DNA of 39,428 nt, from NCBI GenBank assembly GCA_026397595.1, contig JAPLUO010000264.1, forward strand, positions 1-39,428, given 5' to 3'. The position numbers were made by a program, and so were the translations under genes. The stretch comes from Caldifarciminota bacterium (GTDB lineage Bacteria > Hydrothermota > Tepidihabitantia > Tepidihabitantales > Tepidihabitantaceae). This document shows, piece after piece, positions 1 through 6,827 of the stretch. The notes beneath the pieces were generated by a model. The model was not told where the DNA came from, ran no database searches, and saw only the letters and a list, made by a program, of their open reading frames with translations. Within the stretch, counting starts at the first letter, position 1. Every line of letters begins with the position of its first letter.

Positions 1-441
1 GAGTTCCCGGCTCGATTCCGGCATCAGTGGCCGTTTGGCATCGTGAAACGCTTCTTCGATGTTCTGGGGCATTTCACCGGACAAGAGCTTGGCCGCGAAG
101 AGCGCCTTGGCCGCCATCGCGTCGGTCACCTTGGCCCAGTCCTTGTCGGACAGGGGTTTCAGGCGAATGACAACGCGGTAAGGCTTTCTCCGTGAGCCCT
201 GCACCAGCGCTTCAACCTGCCCGACCTGAATGTCAAGGCTTGTGACCTGTCCCTGGCGGGCGTAGGACCGGCCCCGACCGAGTCGAGCACCCATGTTGAA
301 CGACTCGAGTACCTCAATCCACCGTCGCGACCACCAGGTCTCGCCGATTGCGCCCTGCCGGCTTCGAGTCTTGATGCCGCCCTCGACCCGCCGCGGCTTG
401 CTCTTCTTCGGGAAACCGTAATAGTCGTTCCACCAGCCCAT
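1..441 (-). CDS. SWIM zinc-finger family protein, N-terminal part (cut by window edge)
   Basis: I translated this from the ATG at 441; 147 residues are visible and the gene runs off the left edge. The N-terminal region carries the family pattern 'GETWWSRRWIEVLES' followed by 'LGRGRSYARQGQV' (residues about 34-80). This is typical of the SWIM proteins encoded next to bacterial SNF2 helicases. The CxC..CxH SWIM motif itself would lie beyond the window. The start lies one base after the stop of the SNF2 gene (TAG-C-ATG), so the two are almost certainly co-transcribed and translationally coupled. The biochemical role of these SWIM partners is not well established; they are thought to act with the helicase on nucleic acid. 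Confidence 0.8.
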   Translation of the reverse strand, partial: MGWWNDYYGFPKKSKPRRVEGGIKTRSRQGAIGETWWSRRWIEVLESFNMGARLGRGRSYARQGQVTSLDIQVGQVEALVQGSRRKPYRVVIRLKPLSDKDWAKVTDAMAAKALFAAKLLSGEMPQNIEEAFHDAKRPLMPESSREL

Positions 442-442
442 G

Positions 443-3400
443 CTATGCTCCGAGCGCCGCACTGCGACTCAGGGCGAAGAGTTCGCGCAGTTGGCCGGTG
501 CTCAATTCGGTAATCCAGCCTTCGCCGGCGCCGACGACGACATCGGCGAGTTCCTTCTTCTGCTCAATCATCTGGTCAATCCTCTCTTCGAGTGTGCCGA
601 CACAGACGAACTTGTGTACCTGGACGTTGCGGCGCTGGCCGATGCGGAACGCCCGGTCGGTTGCCTGATTCTCGACCGCGGGATTCCACCAGCGGTCGAA
701 GTGAAAGACGTGGTTGGCTGCGGTCAGGTTCAGGCCGAGGCCGCCGGCCTTGATTGAGAGCACAAAGAGCGCCGGTTCGCCGCGCTGGAACCGTTCCACC
801 ATCGCGTCGCGCTGCCGTTTGGGCGTTCCGCCATGCAGGAAGAGAACCTCCCGGCCGGCCGTCTGTTGCAGACGCTGGCGTAGCATCTTTCCCATCTCGG
901 CGAACTGCGTGAAGATAAGCGCCTGGTCGCCTTCGCTCAGCAGTTCTTCAATCATCGCCTCCAGCCGCGCCAGCTTGCCGGAGCGTCCGGCGAGTACGCT
1001 GCCGTCCTGGATGAACTGGGCCGGATGGTTGCATATCTGCTTCAGTTTCATCAGCGTGGCAAGGACCAGCCCGCGGCGCTGGATGCCTTCGGTCTGCTCA
1101 ATCTGCGCCAGCATCTCCTTGACGACCGCTTCATAGAGTGTCGCTTGTTCCGGGGTAAGGTGGCAGTCGACGCGAGTCTCGATCTTCAGCGGCAGGTCAC
1201 TGATTATCGTCCGGTCGGTCTTGAGCCGCCGCAGTACGTATGGCTGAATCAGTCGCCTGAGAGTTCCGGCGCGTTCCGGGTCGCGGTACTTCTCGATCGG
1301 CTGGGCAAACCGGCTGCGGAACTCCCGGGCGTTGCCCAGGTAGCCCGGGTTCAAGAAGTCCATGATTGACCAGAGCTCGGCCAGCCGGTTCTCGACCGGC
1401 GTACCGGTCATCGCAATCCGGTGCCGGGCAGGAAGACGTTTCACGGCCCGGGCCTGAAGGGCAGCCGCGCTCTTGATGTTCTGGGCTTCATCGAGAACGA
1501 CCCGATTCCACGGCACCGCGGCCAGCGCCGCCTCGTCGCGCAACGCCAGGGCGTAGGTTGTGACCACGACATCGTGCTTGCGTGCCCGGCGCTCGAACTG
1601 CGCCCCGGTCAGTCGCTCGCTGCCGTGGTGAATCAGGACCTTGAGCCTGGGCGCGAACCGGGCAATCTCGCGCTGCCAGTTGCCGACCACCGACATCGGG
1701 CAGACGACCAGGGTCGGGCCGACGGTCTGCCGACGTTCGTGCAGGACCAAGGCGATAAGCTGAATGGTCTTGCCCAGGCCCATGTCATCAGCCAGGCAGG
1801 CGCCAAGGCCCAGTTGACTCAGGAAACCCAGCCAGGATAGACCGCGTACCTGATATGGTCGCAGCTCGCCCCGGAACTGCGGAGGAACCGCGACCGGCTC
1901 GATGCTCGCCCCGCCGGTAAGCCGTTCCAGCAGGGCTCCGACCGCGCCCTCGCCCTCGACGCCTGAAATCGGCAGGCCCAGCTCGGAGACTTCCTGGCCC
2001 AATCCGAGACGAAGGGCATCGCCCAGCGCCATCTCGCCGTCGGCCCGCCGGCGTTCAAAGAAGGCAATCGCCTTCTCGACCTCGTCGCGCCGCAGCTCGA
2101 CCCACTGCCCGCGTACCTTGACGAGCGGGACTTTCATCTGGGCCAGTTTCTGGAACTCGGTCCAGGAGATGCCTTGGTCACCAATGGCAACTTGCCACTG
2201 GTAGGCGACAATGCCGCTTGTGCCCAGCAGTCCGGAACCCCCGCCGGTTTGCGCCGGGCTCTTCACCCGCAGTCGCACCGAGACGCGGGCGCTCGGTTTC
2301 TGCCACCAGGGCGGCACGAGTACGCCGAACCCGCTCTGTTCCAGCAGCGGCGCGGACTGACGCAGGAATTCATACGCCTGCTCGGTTTGCAGGGTCATGC
2401 CGGCCGGACACGCTGTCTCCAGGCCCTGGTCAACCAGCGGATAGACGCGCGACGCGCGACCCAGTTCCGCGAGCAACCGCTCCTGCGGATTCTCAAACCG
2501 GCGTTTGATGAAACTTGCGACGCCGGACTTTGCCTGCCAGACCTGGTCGCTCGGCACGAGCAGGCTCGGGTCATCGGTCGCCTGGAGCAGGAAGTCGAGT
2601 CGCCAACTGTCTCCGTTCGTCGGCGCTGCGGTCGGTTCAGTCAGCCGTAGGCAGAGCCGAAACGCCGCATCCGACCGCTGCGGACGGACGTTCGCCAGCC
2701 AGGCTTGGACCTGGTCGGAGAAACGCGTCAGGTCGGGCTCGGGCGCGACCAGTGGGGCAGCATCCGCAGATTTCGCAGATTGGCCCCGGACCCCATCTGT
2801 GTAATCGGCATAATCTGCGGATTTCCTCTTCTCCGGGGTAGCGCCGGCGCCGAGAGAACGCAGCCATTGCTGCGCCAATCGCGCCTCAGGCTGCGAGGTC
2901 CGCGCACTTCGTCCCGCTCCCCAGCCTCTGGGCAAAGACCCGCGGACGGAATCGTCAACCGCCTGGTTCAGGAAGCTCGTAAGCAACTCCTCCGCACCCG
3001 GCTGGTCCGCACCGGTCACCTTGGCCCAATCCTGCGGGTCATCCGGCGGCCAGACCCGCGCGCGGCAGACCGGCGGCATCGCTCGAGCGAGCATCTGCAA
3101 ACGCTGACGGTCGGCGTCGCCGGTTTGTGCCTCCCAGGCACCGCGTAGGAGGCGTCGCTCGGGGACATCGTCCGCAAGCAGCGTCGGAACGAAACACTGC
3201 CGGCCAACGAGTTCTCGGGCGAATCGTGCGGCAACAATCCAGAAGCGCAGCGAGGCTCCGAACACGATTCCCGGCGGCGCATCCGTTGGTAGCCCAAGCA
3301 ACAGGTCGAGCCCCGCAGTGTCCCTCGCCACGAGCCCGGACACAGCCCAGGGCCGCAGGGACTGCTCCGTGACGCCCGGCCGCTCCGCCTCTATTACCAG

Positions 3401-3709
3401 TTCCGGTGAAGGGACCGGTCCGCGGCCATCCGAAGGCAGCAACAGGATCACTGCACCCGGCAGCGTGCGGGCCGAGACTGAGCAACGCTTGAGCACAGGA
3501 CTGAGGTCTGCAGGGATGAGACCGAACGGGTGCTGCTGCCAACCCGAGGAAGCCTTGCGCCGCACCGGGCGCAGGTTCGCGGCCAAAGCCGACGCCTCGC
3601 CCCAGAGCAGCAGGTGGCCCGGCTTAGACCAGACCGCGTGCAAGGCAGTCATGCCAATGTCGGCAGGAGACGGGGCGGCAGACGACCGAGTTCGCTCTTG
3701 TTGGGTCAC
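443..3709 (-). CDS. SNF2-family helicase/ATPase, bacterial type
   Basis: A 1088-residue SWI2/SNF2 ATPase. The N-terminal 600 residues resemble the bacterial SNF2-associated region (DUF3670-like). The motor follows: Walker A 'DDMGLGKT' near residue 645, the DEAQ box 'VVLDEAQNIKS' near 740, and the C-terminal helicase lobe with 'GGLGLNLTAAN', 'FDRWWNPAVENQATDR' and 'RIGQ' near 1010-1040. It probably translocates on double-stranded DNA. The GTG start at 3709 overlaps the arsC stop (GTGA). An internal ATG at 3652 fits family N-termini ('MTALHAVWSKPG') and is a plausible alternative start. A low-complexity insert around residues 295-317 comes from a 9-bp repeat (2762-2822). The SWIM gene follows one base downstream. 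Confidence 0.9.
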   Translation of the reverse strand: MTQQERTRSSAAPSPADIGMTALHAVWSKPGHLLLWGEASALAANLRPVRRKASSGWQQHPFGLIPADLSPVLKRCSVSARTLPGAVILLLPSDGRGPVPSPELVIEAERPGVTEQSLRPWAVSGLVARDTAGLDLLLGLPTDAPPGIVFGASLRFWIVAARFARELVGRQCFVPTLLADDVPERRLLRGAWEAQTGDADRQRLQMLARAMPPVCRARVWPPDDPQDWAKVTGADQPGAEELLTSFLNQAVDDSVRGSLPRGWGAGRSARTSQPEARLAQQWLRSLGAGATPEKRKSADYADYTDGVRGQSAKSADAAPLVAPEPDLTRFSDQVQAWLANVRPQRSDAAFRLCLRLTEPTAAPTNGDSWRLDFLLQATDDPSLLVPSDQVWQAKSGVASFIKRRFENPQERLLAELGRASRVYPLVDQGLETACPAGMTLQTEQAYEFLRQSAPLLEQSGFGVLVPPWWQKPSARVSVRLRVKSPAQTGGGSGLLGTSGIVAYQWQVAIGDQGISWTEFQKLAQMKVPLVKVRGQWVELRRDEVEKAIAFFERRRADGEMALGDALRLGLGQEVSELGLPISGVEGEGAVGALLERLTGGASIEPVAVPPQFRGELRPYQVRGLSWLGFLSQLGLGACLADDMGLGKTIQLIALVLHERRQTVGPTLVVCPMSVVGNWQREIARFAPRLKVLIHHGSERLTGAQFERRARKHDVVVTTYALALRDEAALAAVPWNRVVLDEAQNIKSAAALQARAVKRLPARHRIAMTGTPVENRLAELWSIMDFLNPGYLGNAREFRSRFAQPIEKYRDPERAGTLRRLIQPYVLRRLKTDRTIISDLPLKIETRVDCHLTPEQATLYEAVVKEMLAQIEQTEGIQRRGLVLATLMKLKQICNHPAQFIQDGSVLAGRSGKLARLEAMIEELLSEGDQALIFTQFAEMGKMLRQRLQQTAGREVLFLHGGTPKRQRDAMVERFQRGEPALFVLSIKAGGLGLNLTAANHVFHFDRWWNPAVENQATDRAFRIGQRRNVQVHKFVCVGTLEERIDQMIEQKKELADVVVGAGEGWITELSTGQLRELFALSRSAALGA
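2762..2822. repeat. 9-bp-unit repeat with inverted ends inside the SNF2 gene
   Basis: The ends form an 11-bp perfect inverted repeat (ATCCGCAGATT at 2762-2772, AATCTGCGGAT at 2812-2822). Between them are 9-bp-periodic units such as ATCTGTGTA / ATCGGCATA / ATCTGCGGA. The element is in frame with the helicase gene and encodes 'KSADYADYTD' and 'AKSAD', which look unrelated to the surrounding protein family. It is probably a dispersed repeat that inserted into a tolerant linker. Confidence 0.7.
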
Positions 3710-4134
3710 GCCAGCGGCTGATGATTGTCGGGTCGGTTCGAGGCCAGATGTCCAAGCCGGGCGAGCAGGTTCGTGACCTCTGAACGTATCAGTTCCCGCA
3801 CGCGGCGGTACTCGTCGATGCCCTTACCGTAGGGGTCGGTGACTTGCCACTGCACGACCTTCGCGCCGGGCAGGAAAGGGCAGTCAACCTCGCAGCCCAT
3901 GGTGACGAGGTAATCGTACTTGAGGTCGGGCAAGTCCTTGAAGCCCTTGGGCCGGGCATCGGAGATGTCGACGCCGACTTCCTGCATCGCGGCAATCGTG
4001 TCGGGTTGAACCGCGGCCGCCGGCTTTGAACCGGCCGAGGCGCACTCAACGTCCCTGCCCAATTCACGGCAGAAAGCCTCTGCCATCTGGCTCCGGCACG
4101 AGTTGCCAACACAGGCGAACAGAATCCGGGTCAA
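3706..4134 (-). CDS. arsC: Arsenate reductase, thioredoxin-coupled (LMW-PTPase fold)
   Basis: A 142-residue cytoplasmic enzyme reducing arsenate to arsenite. The P-loop 'CVGNSCR' (Cys8-Arg14, CX5R) starts the protein. The redox cysteines follow at 81 and 85 ('MGCEVDCP') and the catalytic Asp lies in 'VTDPYG' at about 100. The start is TTG at 4134, preceded by AAGGA at a suitable distance; no ATG fits. The stop overlaps the SNF2 start by 4 bases, so an arsC-SNF2-SWIM operon is likely, which is an unusual partnership. It is a close relative of the arsC at 29218-29622 but differs in having Cys13 in the P-loop, and it is not inside an ArsR-headed operon. A plain tyrosine phosphatase is less likely because the Cys81/Cys85 pair is present. 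Confidence 0.85.
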   Translation of the reverse strand: MTRILFACVGNSCRSQMAEAFCRELGRDVECASAGSKPAAAVQPDTIAAMQEVGVDISDARPKGFKDLPDLKYDYLVTMGCEVDCPFLPGAKVVQWQVTDPYGKGIDEYRRVRELIRSEVTNLLARLGHLASNRPDNHQPLA

Positions 4135-4153
4135 CTGTTTCCTTTCTTGCTCC

Positions 4154-4651
4154 TCACTCTTGCCCTCTCCTCAGAGAGGAGAGGGGAACTGCGCGGCCGC
4201 GCAGCTCTACCTTTTCACTTCCTTGACCGGCAGACGGGCTGTTGCCTTCCTTGCCGGCAGCGGGTTTGTTTCCTTCCTCACTCCCTCTCCCTTGAACGGG
4301 AGAGGGTTGGGGTGAGGGTGAAGTCACCGCAGCGAATATCGTCTTCAGCACGGCTTCGGTCTCCTTCAGCGCGTCGTTGTCCCAGAACCTGAGTACGCGC
4401 CAGCCTAGACCCGCCAGTTGGCGGTCGCGCTCGCGGTCTCTCGCCCCGACGTGCTGGCTGCCGTCGAGCTCAATCACGAGCCTGTGCTCGGGACATGCGA
4501 AGTCTGCGATGTACCTTCCGACCGGATGCTGGCGACGAAACTTCGCCCCGGCGACCTGACGGCTGCGCAGACACCGCCAGAGTCTTAGCTCGGCATCGGT
4601 CTGGCGGCGACGGAGGCCGCGGGCGAGTCCGGTCGTTCGCCGCGCAGTCAT
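4154..4651 (-). CDS. DUF559 (Vsr-like) endonuclease-domain protein with repeat-derived tail
   Basis: Residues 1-110 match the DUF559 family: 'LRRRQTDAELRLWRCLR' then 'FRRQHPVGRYIADFACP', 'RLVIELDGSQH' and 'GWRVLRFWDNDAL'. The fold is PD-(D/E)XK/Vsr-like with Asp/Glu in 'YIADFAC...VIELDG'. The family is widespread but its cellular role is poorly known. The last 55 or so residues ('SPSPQPSPVQGRGSEEG...') are translated from the palindromic repeats at 4283-4306 and 4163-4185, so the natural C-terminus probably lay near residue 110. The start is ATG at 4651, directly downstream of another repeat copy (4677-4699). Confidence 0.8.
   Translation of the reverse strand: MTARRTTGLARGLRRRQTDAELRLWRCLRSRQVAGAKFRRQHPVGRYIADFACPEHRLVIELDGSQHVGARDRERDRQLAGLGWRVLRFWDNDALKETEAVLKTIFAAVTSPSPQPSPVQGRGSEEGNKPAAGKEGNSPSAGQGSEKVELRGRAVPLSSLRRGQE
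4163..4185. repeat. Palindromic repeat, type A copy 1
   Basis: Perfect 10-bp arms CCCTCTCCTC (4163-4172) and GAGGAGAGGG (4176-4185) separated by AGA. It lies within the tail of the DUF559 reading frame. The same element recurs at 4677-4699. Confidence 0.85.
4283..4306. repeat. Palindromic repeat, type B copy 1
   Basis: Arms CCCTCTCCC (4283-4291) and GGGAGAGGG (4298-4306) around TTGAAC, followed by a G-rich flank 'GGGGTGAGGGTGA'. It encodes the 'SPSPQPSPVQGRG' stretch of the DUF559 tail. Confidence 0.85.
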
Positions 4652-4676
4652 GGTCCGGCCGTTCTCCTCACCCTCG

Positions 4677-4699
4677 CCCTCTCCTCAGAGAGGAGAGGG
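4677..4699. repeat. Palindromic repeat, type A copy 2
   Basis: Same 10-bp arms and AGA loop as 4163-4185, preceded by the same CTCCTCACYCT-like flank. It sits between the DUF559 start and the truncated HEPN-like gene. Confidence 0.85.
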
Positions 4700-4849
4700 A
4701 ATGTCCATTCTCTGCCTTGTACCGGTGGAGTATATTCCCTTTTCTCCCTCTCCCTTGAACGGGAGAGGGTCGGGGTGAGGGTGACAGGTGCCTGGGTCCT
4801 CCTGCTTCAGGCGCAGGCTGACGAGTTCGGACACGAGTTCAGGCTTCAT
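4685..4849 (-). pseudogene. Truncated partner of the MNT gene (probable HEPN remnant)
   Basis: The ATG at 4849 overlaps the stop of the nucleotidyltransferase gene (ATGA), the usual arrangement for MNT/HEPN pairs. Only 'MKPELVSELVSLRLKQE' looks like native protein. From about residue 20 the frame runs into the type B repeat ('HPHPDPLPFKGEGEK') and stops at 4685, giving 54 residues. I infer that an HEPN-domain gene of about 130 residues was cut by the repeat; the visible remnant is too short to prove the family. Confidence 0.5.
4746..4769. repeat. Palindromic repeat, type B copy 2
   Basis: Arms CCCTCTCCC (4746-4754) and GGGAGAGGG (4761-4769) with loop TTGAAC, then 'GGGGTGAGGGTGA' as in copy 1. 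It truncates the gene downstream of the MNT nucleotidyltransferase. Confidence 0.85.
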
Positions 4850-5166
4850 ACTTCGACACCCTCCTTGCCGACCGCGACCGCGAGCAACGACGCGCTGGTC
4901 AGCCCTTCCTCCCATTCCGCGCGTGCCACCACAAGCGGAAAGATGACTACTCCGTTCTCATAGCTTAACTCCCACGCGCATGACCGAACGTACTCTTCGG
5001 ACTCACGGGACACCGAGCCTTCGAGTAGGACCAGCACGTCAACGTCTGAATCCGGTTCGTTGTCGCCCCGGGCGCGGGAACCGAAAAGGACGATGCGACT
5101 CAACGGCAGCCGCTGGGCGACCTTCACCTTAAGCTGCTCGAGTATGAGCCTGTCCTTGGTTGTCAC
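4846..5166 (-). CDS. MNT-type nucleotidyltransferase domain protein
   Basis: A 106-residue protein with the minimal nucleotidyltransferase signature 'VLFGSRARGDNEPDSDVDVLV' split over residues 27-46: Gly29-Ser30 and the metal-binding Asp41/Asp43. MNT proteins normally act with a HEPN RNase as an antitoxin that modifies the toxin. Here the downstream partner appears truncated (4685-4849). The start is GTG at 5166; a strong promoter (5173-5201) ends 6 nt upstream, so the message is probably leaderless. Without an intact HEPN partner the module may be inactive. Confidence 0.8.
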   Translation of the reverse strand: MTTKDRLILEQLKVKVAQRLPLSRIVLFGSRARGDNEPDSDVDVLVLLEGSVSRESEEYVRSCAWELSYENGVVIFPLVVARAEWEEGLTSASLLAVAVGKEGVEV

Positions 5167-5172
5167 GTCTCA

Positions 5173-5201
5173 ACTATATGCCGTTGAACGGAGCAAGTCA
5201 A
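5173..5201 (-). promoter_or_regulatory. Promoter of the MNT gene
   Basis: -35 TTGACT (5201-5196), 17-bp spacer, -10 TATAGT (5178-5173), then 6 nt to the GTG start. There is no room for a Shine-Dalgarno site. Confidence 0.7.
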
Positions 5202-5283
5202 GCCAGACGGCCGCGCATTCCACGCTCTGCATTCTGACCCCGCGCTCGGACTCGTGGCCGCCAGCGACCTCCGGTTCTCGGCT

Positions 5284-5352
5284 TCCTCCTTCTCTCGCTT
5301 CACCGTCCCCTCTTCGCTCCTCACTCTTCGTTCTTCACTCCTGTCCTCTCTA
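5284..5352. repeat. Degenerate 7-bp tandem repeat, pyrimidine-rich
   Basis: The strand reads as heptamers such as TCGCTCC / TCACTCT / TCGTTCT / TCACTCC / TGTCCTC. Nothing else is recognisable between the MNT promoter and the PQQ fragment. Confidence 0.55.
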
Positions 5353-5403
5353 CCGTCCTCCACCGACGCGGCCGGCATTCCTTAGGTCGTGATGGAACCT
5401 GGG

Positions 5404-5553
5404 CTAGGGCGAGTCGGCGAGCGCAGACGTGCCCATCCTCGCGTGCAGGTAATCTGACCTGATACAGACGGTGCCGTCAGGGCCGATTGCGGGCGTGGAA
5501 CTGATCCAGCCGCCGGCCAGGTAGCGCCATTTGAGTGTGCCGGCTTCGTATCC
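5404..5553 (-). pseudogene. C-terminal fragment of a PQQ-like beta-propeller protein
   Basis: One minus-strand frame from 5553 to a TAG at 5404-5406 encodes 'LKWRYLAGG', 'WISSTPAIGPDGT' and 'SDYLHARMG'. This is the blade pattern of PQQ-like/outer-membrane propeller repeats, ending in a natural-looking C-terminus. There is no start; upstream the frame meets a palindromic repeat (5558-5581). About 49 residues survive. It has no function as it stands. Confidence 0.6.
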
Positions 5554-5557
5554 TATT

Positions 5558-5581
5558 CCCTCTCCTTTGACTGGGAGAGGG
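5558..5581. repeat. Palindromic repeat, type B copy 3 (diverged)
   Basis: Arms CCCTCTCC (5558-5565) and GGAGAGGG (5574-5581), followed by 'CAGGGGTGAGGGTGAG'. It abuts the truncated end of the PQQ-propeller fragment. Confidence 0.8.
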
Positions 5582-5607
5582 CAGGGGTGAGGGTGAGCGG
5601 GCGCGGC

Positions 5608-5635
5608 AGCGGAAGGCGGTCAGCGGTGAGCGGTC
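5608..5635. repeat. 7-bp tandem repeat (AGCGGNN)
   Basis: Four heptamers AGCGGAA / GGCGGTC / AGCGGTG / AGCGGTC, immediately 3' of the gene at 5643. The same unit occurs at 13097-13127 and 14882-14923. Confidence 0.65.
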
Positions 5636-5642
5636 GGCGTGT

Positions 5643-6017
5643 TCAGGTCTTCGGCTCGACGATGTCGAAGACTTCGGTGTGGACCGCGGCCAGGACTTTG
5701 GGATTGAGCCCGCGGGAAGCCCATTTTTCCAGAAGGACCTGAGCGGCCATGGCGGCGCTTTCACCCGAAATTTCCTGCTGGCGAGTCATCTTCCAGAGCT
5801 GGCGCCCGAAGTTCAGATAGGGCACGTACAGGCTCGTGTGTACGCCCTGCGCGTTCAACGTGGTCTTCACCTGCCCTTCCATCGAACAGAGCGCTGTCAT
5901 TGCTGCCGCATAGCGGCGCTGCATATCCGCATGTCGCGCGTCCAAAGTCTGCTTCGTTCGCTCCGGCGTAGTCTTCGCATTCCAAGCCTCGATTCTCTTG
6001 GTCGGATCTGACATCAT
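5643..6017 (-). CDS. Conserved-looking hypothetical protein, 124 aa
   Basis: I do not recognise a family. The start ATG at 6017 (or 6014) is preceded by AGGAGG at good spacing, so the gene is probably real. The protein is soluble, with a charged N-terminal third ('MMSDPTKRIEAWNAKTTPERTKQ'; this is two adjoining stretches, MMSDPTKR and IEAWNAKTTPERTKQ) and a mixed helical remainder. It contains 'VKTTLNAQGVHTSLYVPYLNF', again split as VKTTLNAQG and VHTSLYVPYLNF. There is no signal peptide or membrane segment. It lies alone, upstream of the 12-bp repeat array, with AT-rich DNA just 5' of its ribosome-binding site. Confidence 0.6.
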   Translation of the reverse strand: MMSDPTKRIEAWNAKTTPERTKQTLDARHADMQRRYAAAMTALCSMEGQVKTTLNAQGVHTSLYVPYLNFGRQLWKMTRQQEISGESAAMAAQVLLEKWASRGLNPKVLAAVHTEVFDIVEPKT

Positions 6018-6114
6018 TTACCTCCTGACGGTCGCTGCTAACTTGCCGAAATATACCATCTTATTGCCTTAGACTACAGAATCCGATTCTGGATTCGACT
6101 AATGGCTGTAAGGG

Positions 6115-6426
6115 TGAATCTAATATTCACCCCCACGGTCACCCCTGGATTCACCCCCCGGACGGTCTCCTGAGTGAATTCTAGGGTGACTATCAAGGTG
6201 AATCTTGTGGTGAATATCAGGATGAATATAGGTGTAAGTCATGGGTTCACTTAGGGATACGGCCCAAAGGTCAATCTAAGATTGAGTCCTATGGTGAAAT
6301 CAAGGGTGATTATTAGGGTGAATTATGGAGTCAGGGTTGAATTCAGCCTAAGGGTCAATGCTAGAGTGAGCCTCATGGTGAATAGCGGATTGAACTCAGT
6401 GGTGAACTTTAGAGTGAATTGTGGAG
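6115..6426. repeat. Array of about 26 degenerate 12-bp repeats
   Basis: The consensus unit on the plus strand is AGGGTGAATNNN. Setting the T of the TGA/TCA core at 6115 and stepping by exactly 12 bases to 6415, 23 of 26 steps carry TGA or TCA (misses at 6163 and 6259; TAA at 6235). Units at 6127-6151 carry the reverse-complement core ATTCACC in the same phase. The array is clearly more AT-rich than the flanks. One plus-strand frame reads as a V-N-x-R-like four-residue repeat but has stops at 6171 and 6252. I see no gene, spacer structure or known repeat class. Confidence 0.8.
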
Positions 6427-6608
6427 CCGTGCTACCTGTCGAGCTGCTCTGAGCCGGTGCGAAAACTTGCGCGTCAGGTTGTGATGCAGAAAGACGGTGG
6501 CGCAGAGCGACCTACGGTCGCACCGGCTGCGGCATCTTCGGCCGTTTGGTCAAAGCCGGTGTGGCCGATGCAGGTGGACGGAATCATTGCCGTAGCCGGA
6601 GCGTGAGC

Positions 6609-6790
6609 CTATCGAACGCCGAGCTTGCGCCTGATGTGCGTGAGGTTGGCCACATCCTCGGCGTTGTAACAGAAGGGTCTTGAGCGCGCGCTTGTTGCCG
6701 CTCTCCTCATTGCAGTCTGAAATCTGCAACCCGAAATGCTTCGTTACGCCCTCCGGCACGTCCAGCGAAGCCGGGTGCCGCCCGCGCGCC
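6609..6790 (-). pseudogene. Remnant resembling the C-terminus of an RNase H-like exonuclease
   Basis: On the minus strand, 'CYNAEDVANLTHIRRKLGVR' ends at the TAG at 6609-6611. It resembles the terminal 'YN.EDV.NL' motif of YprB-like RNase H-fold exonucleases. The upstream part ('ASLDVPEGVTKHFGLQISD') is in a different frame, so at least one frameshift separates them. The identification rests on a short motif. Confidence 0.35.
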
Positions 6791-6791
6791 A

Positions 6792-6819
6792 TTGACGGAT
6801 TCTCGCCGGTTGGTATACT
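6792..6819 (+). promoter_or_regulatory. Promoter of the STAND NTPase gene
   Basis: -35 TTGACG (6792-6797), 16-bp spacer, -10 TATACT (6814-6819). The -10 ends 8 nt before the ATG at 6828, predicting a leaderless transcript. This also argues against the upstream TTG at 6792 as a start codon. Confidence 0.7.
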
Positions 6820-6827
6820 GGCCAGCG

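Noticed and set aside
4163-4306. Rho-independent terminators at the palindromic repeats
   Set aside because: The stems are strong, but identical copies occur on both sides of and inside genes and lack T-runs, so a dispersed repeat explains them better.
6115-6426. CRISPR array
   Set aside because: Units are 12 bp with no unique spacers and repeats are not conserved enough; no cas genes are in the window.
6421-6606. 61-codon plus-strand frame after the 12-bp array
   Set aside because: No ribosome-binding site, no family resemblance, and it begins inside the last repeat unit.
6792-6827. TTG at 6792 as the start of the STAND protein
   Set aside because: The TTG is the first part of the -35 box of a good promoter whose -10 lies at 6814-6819; the ATG at 6828 follows at leaderless distance.
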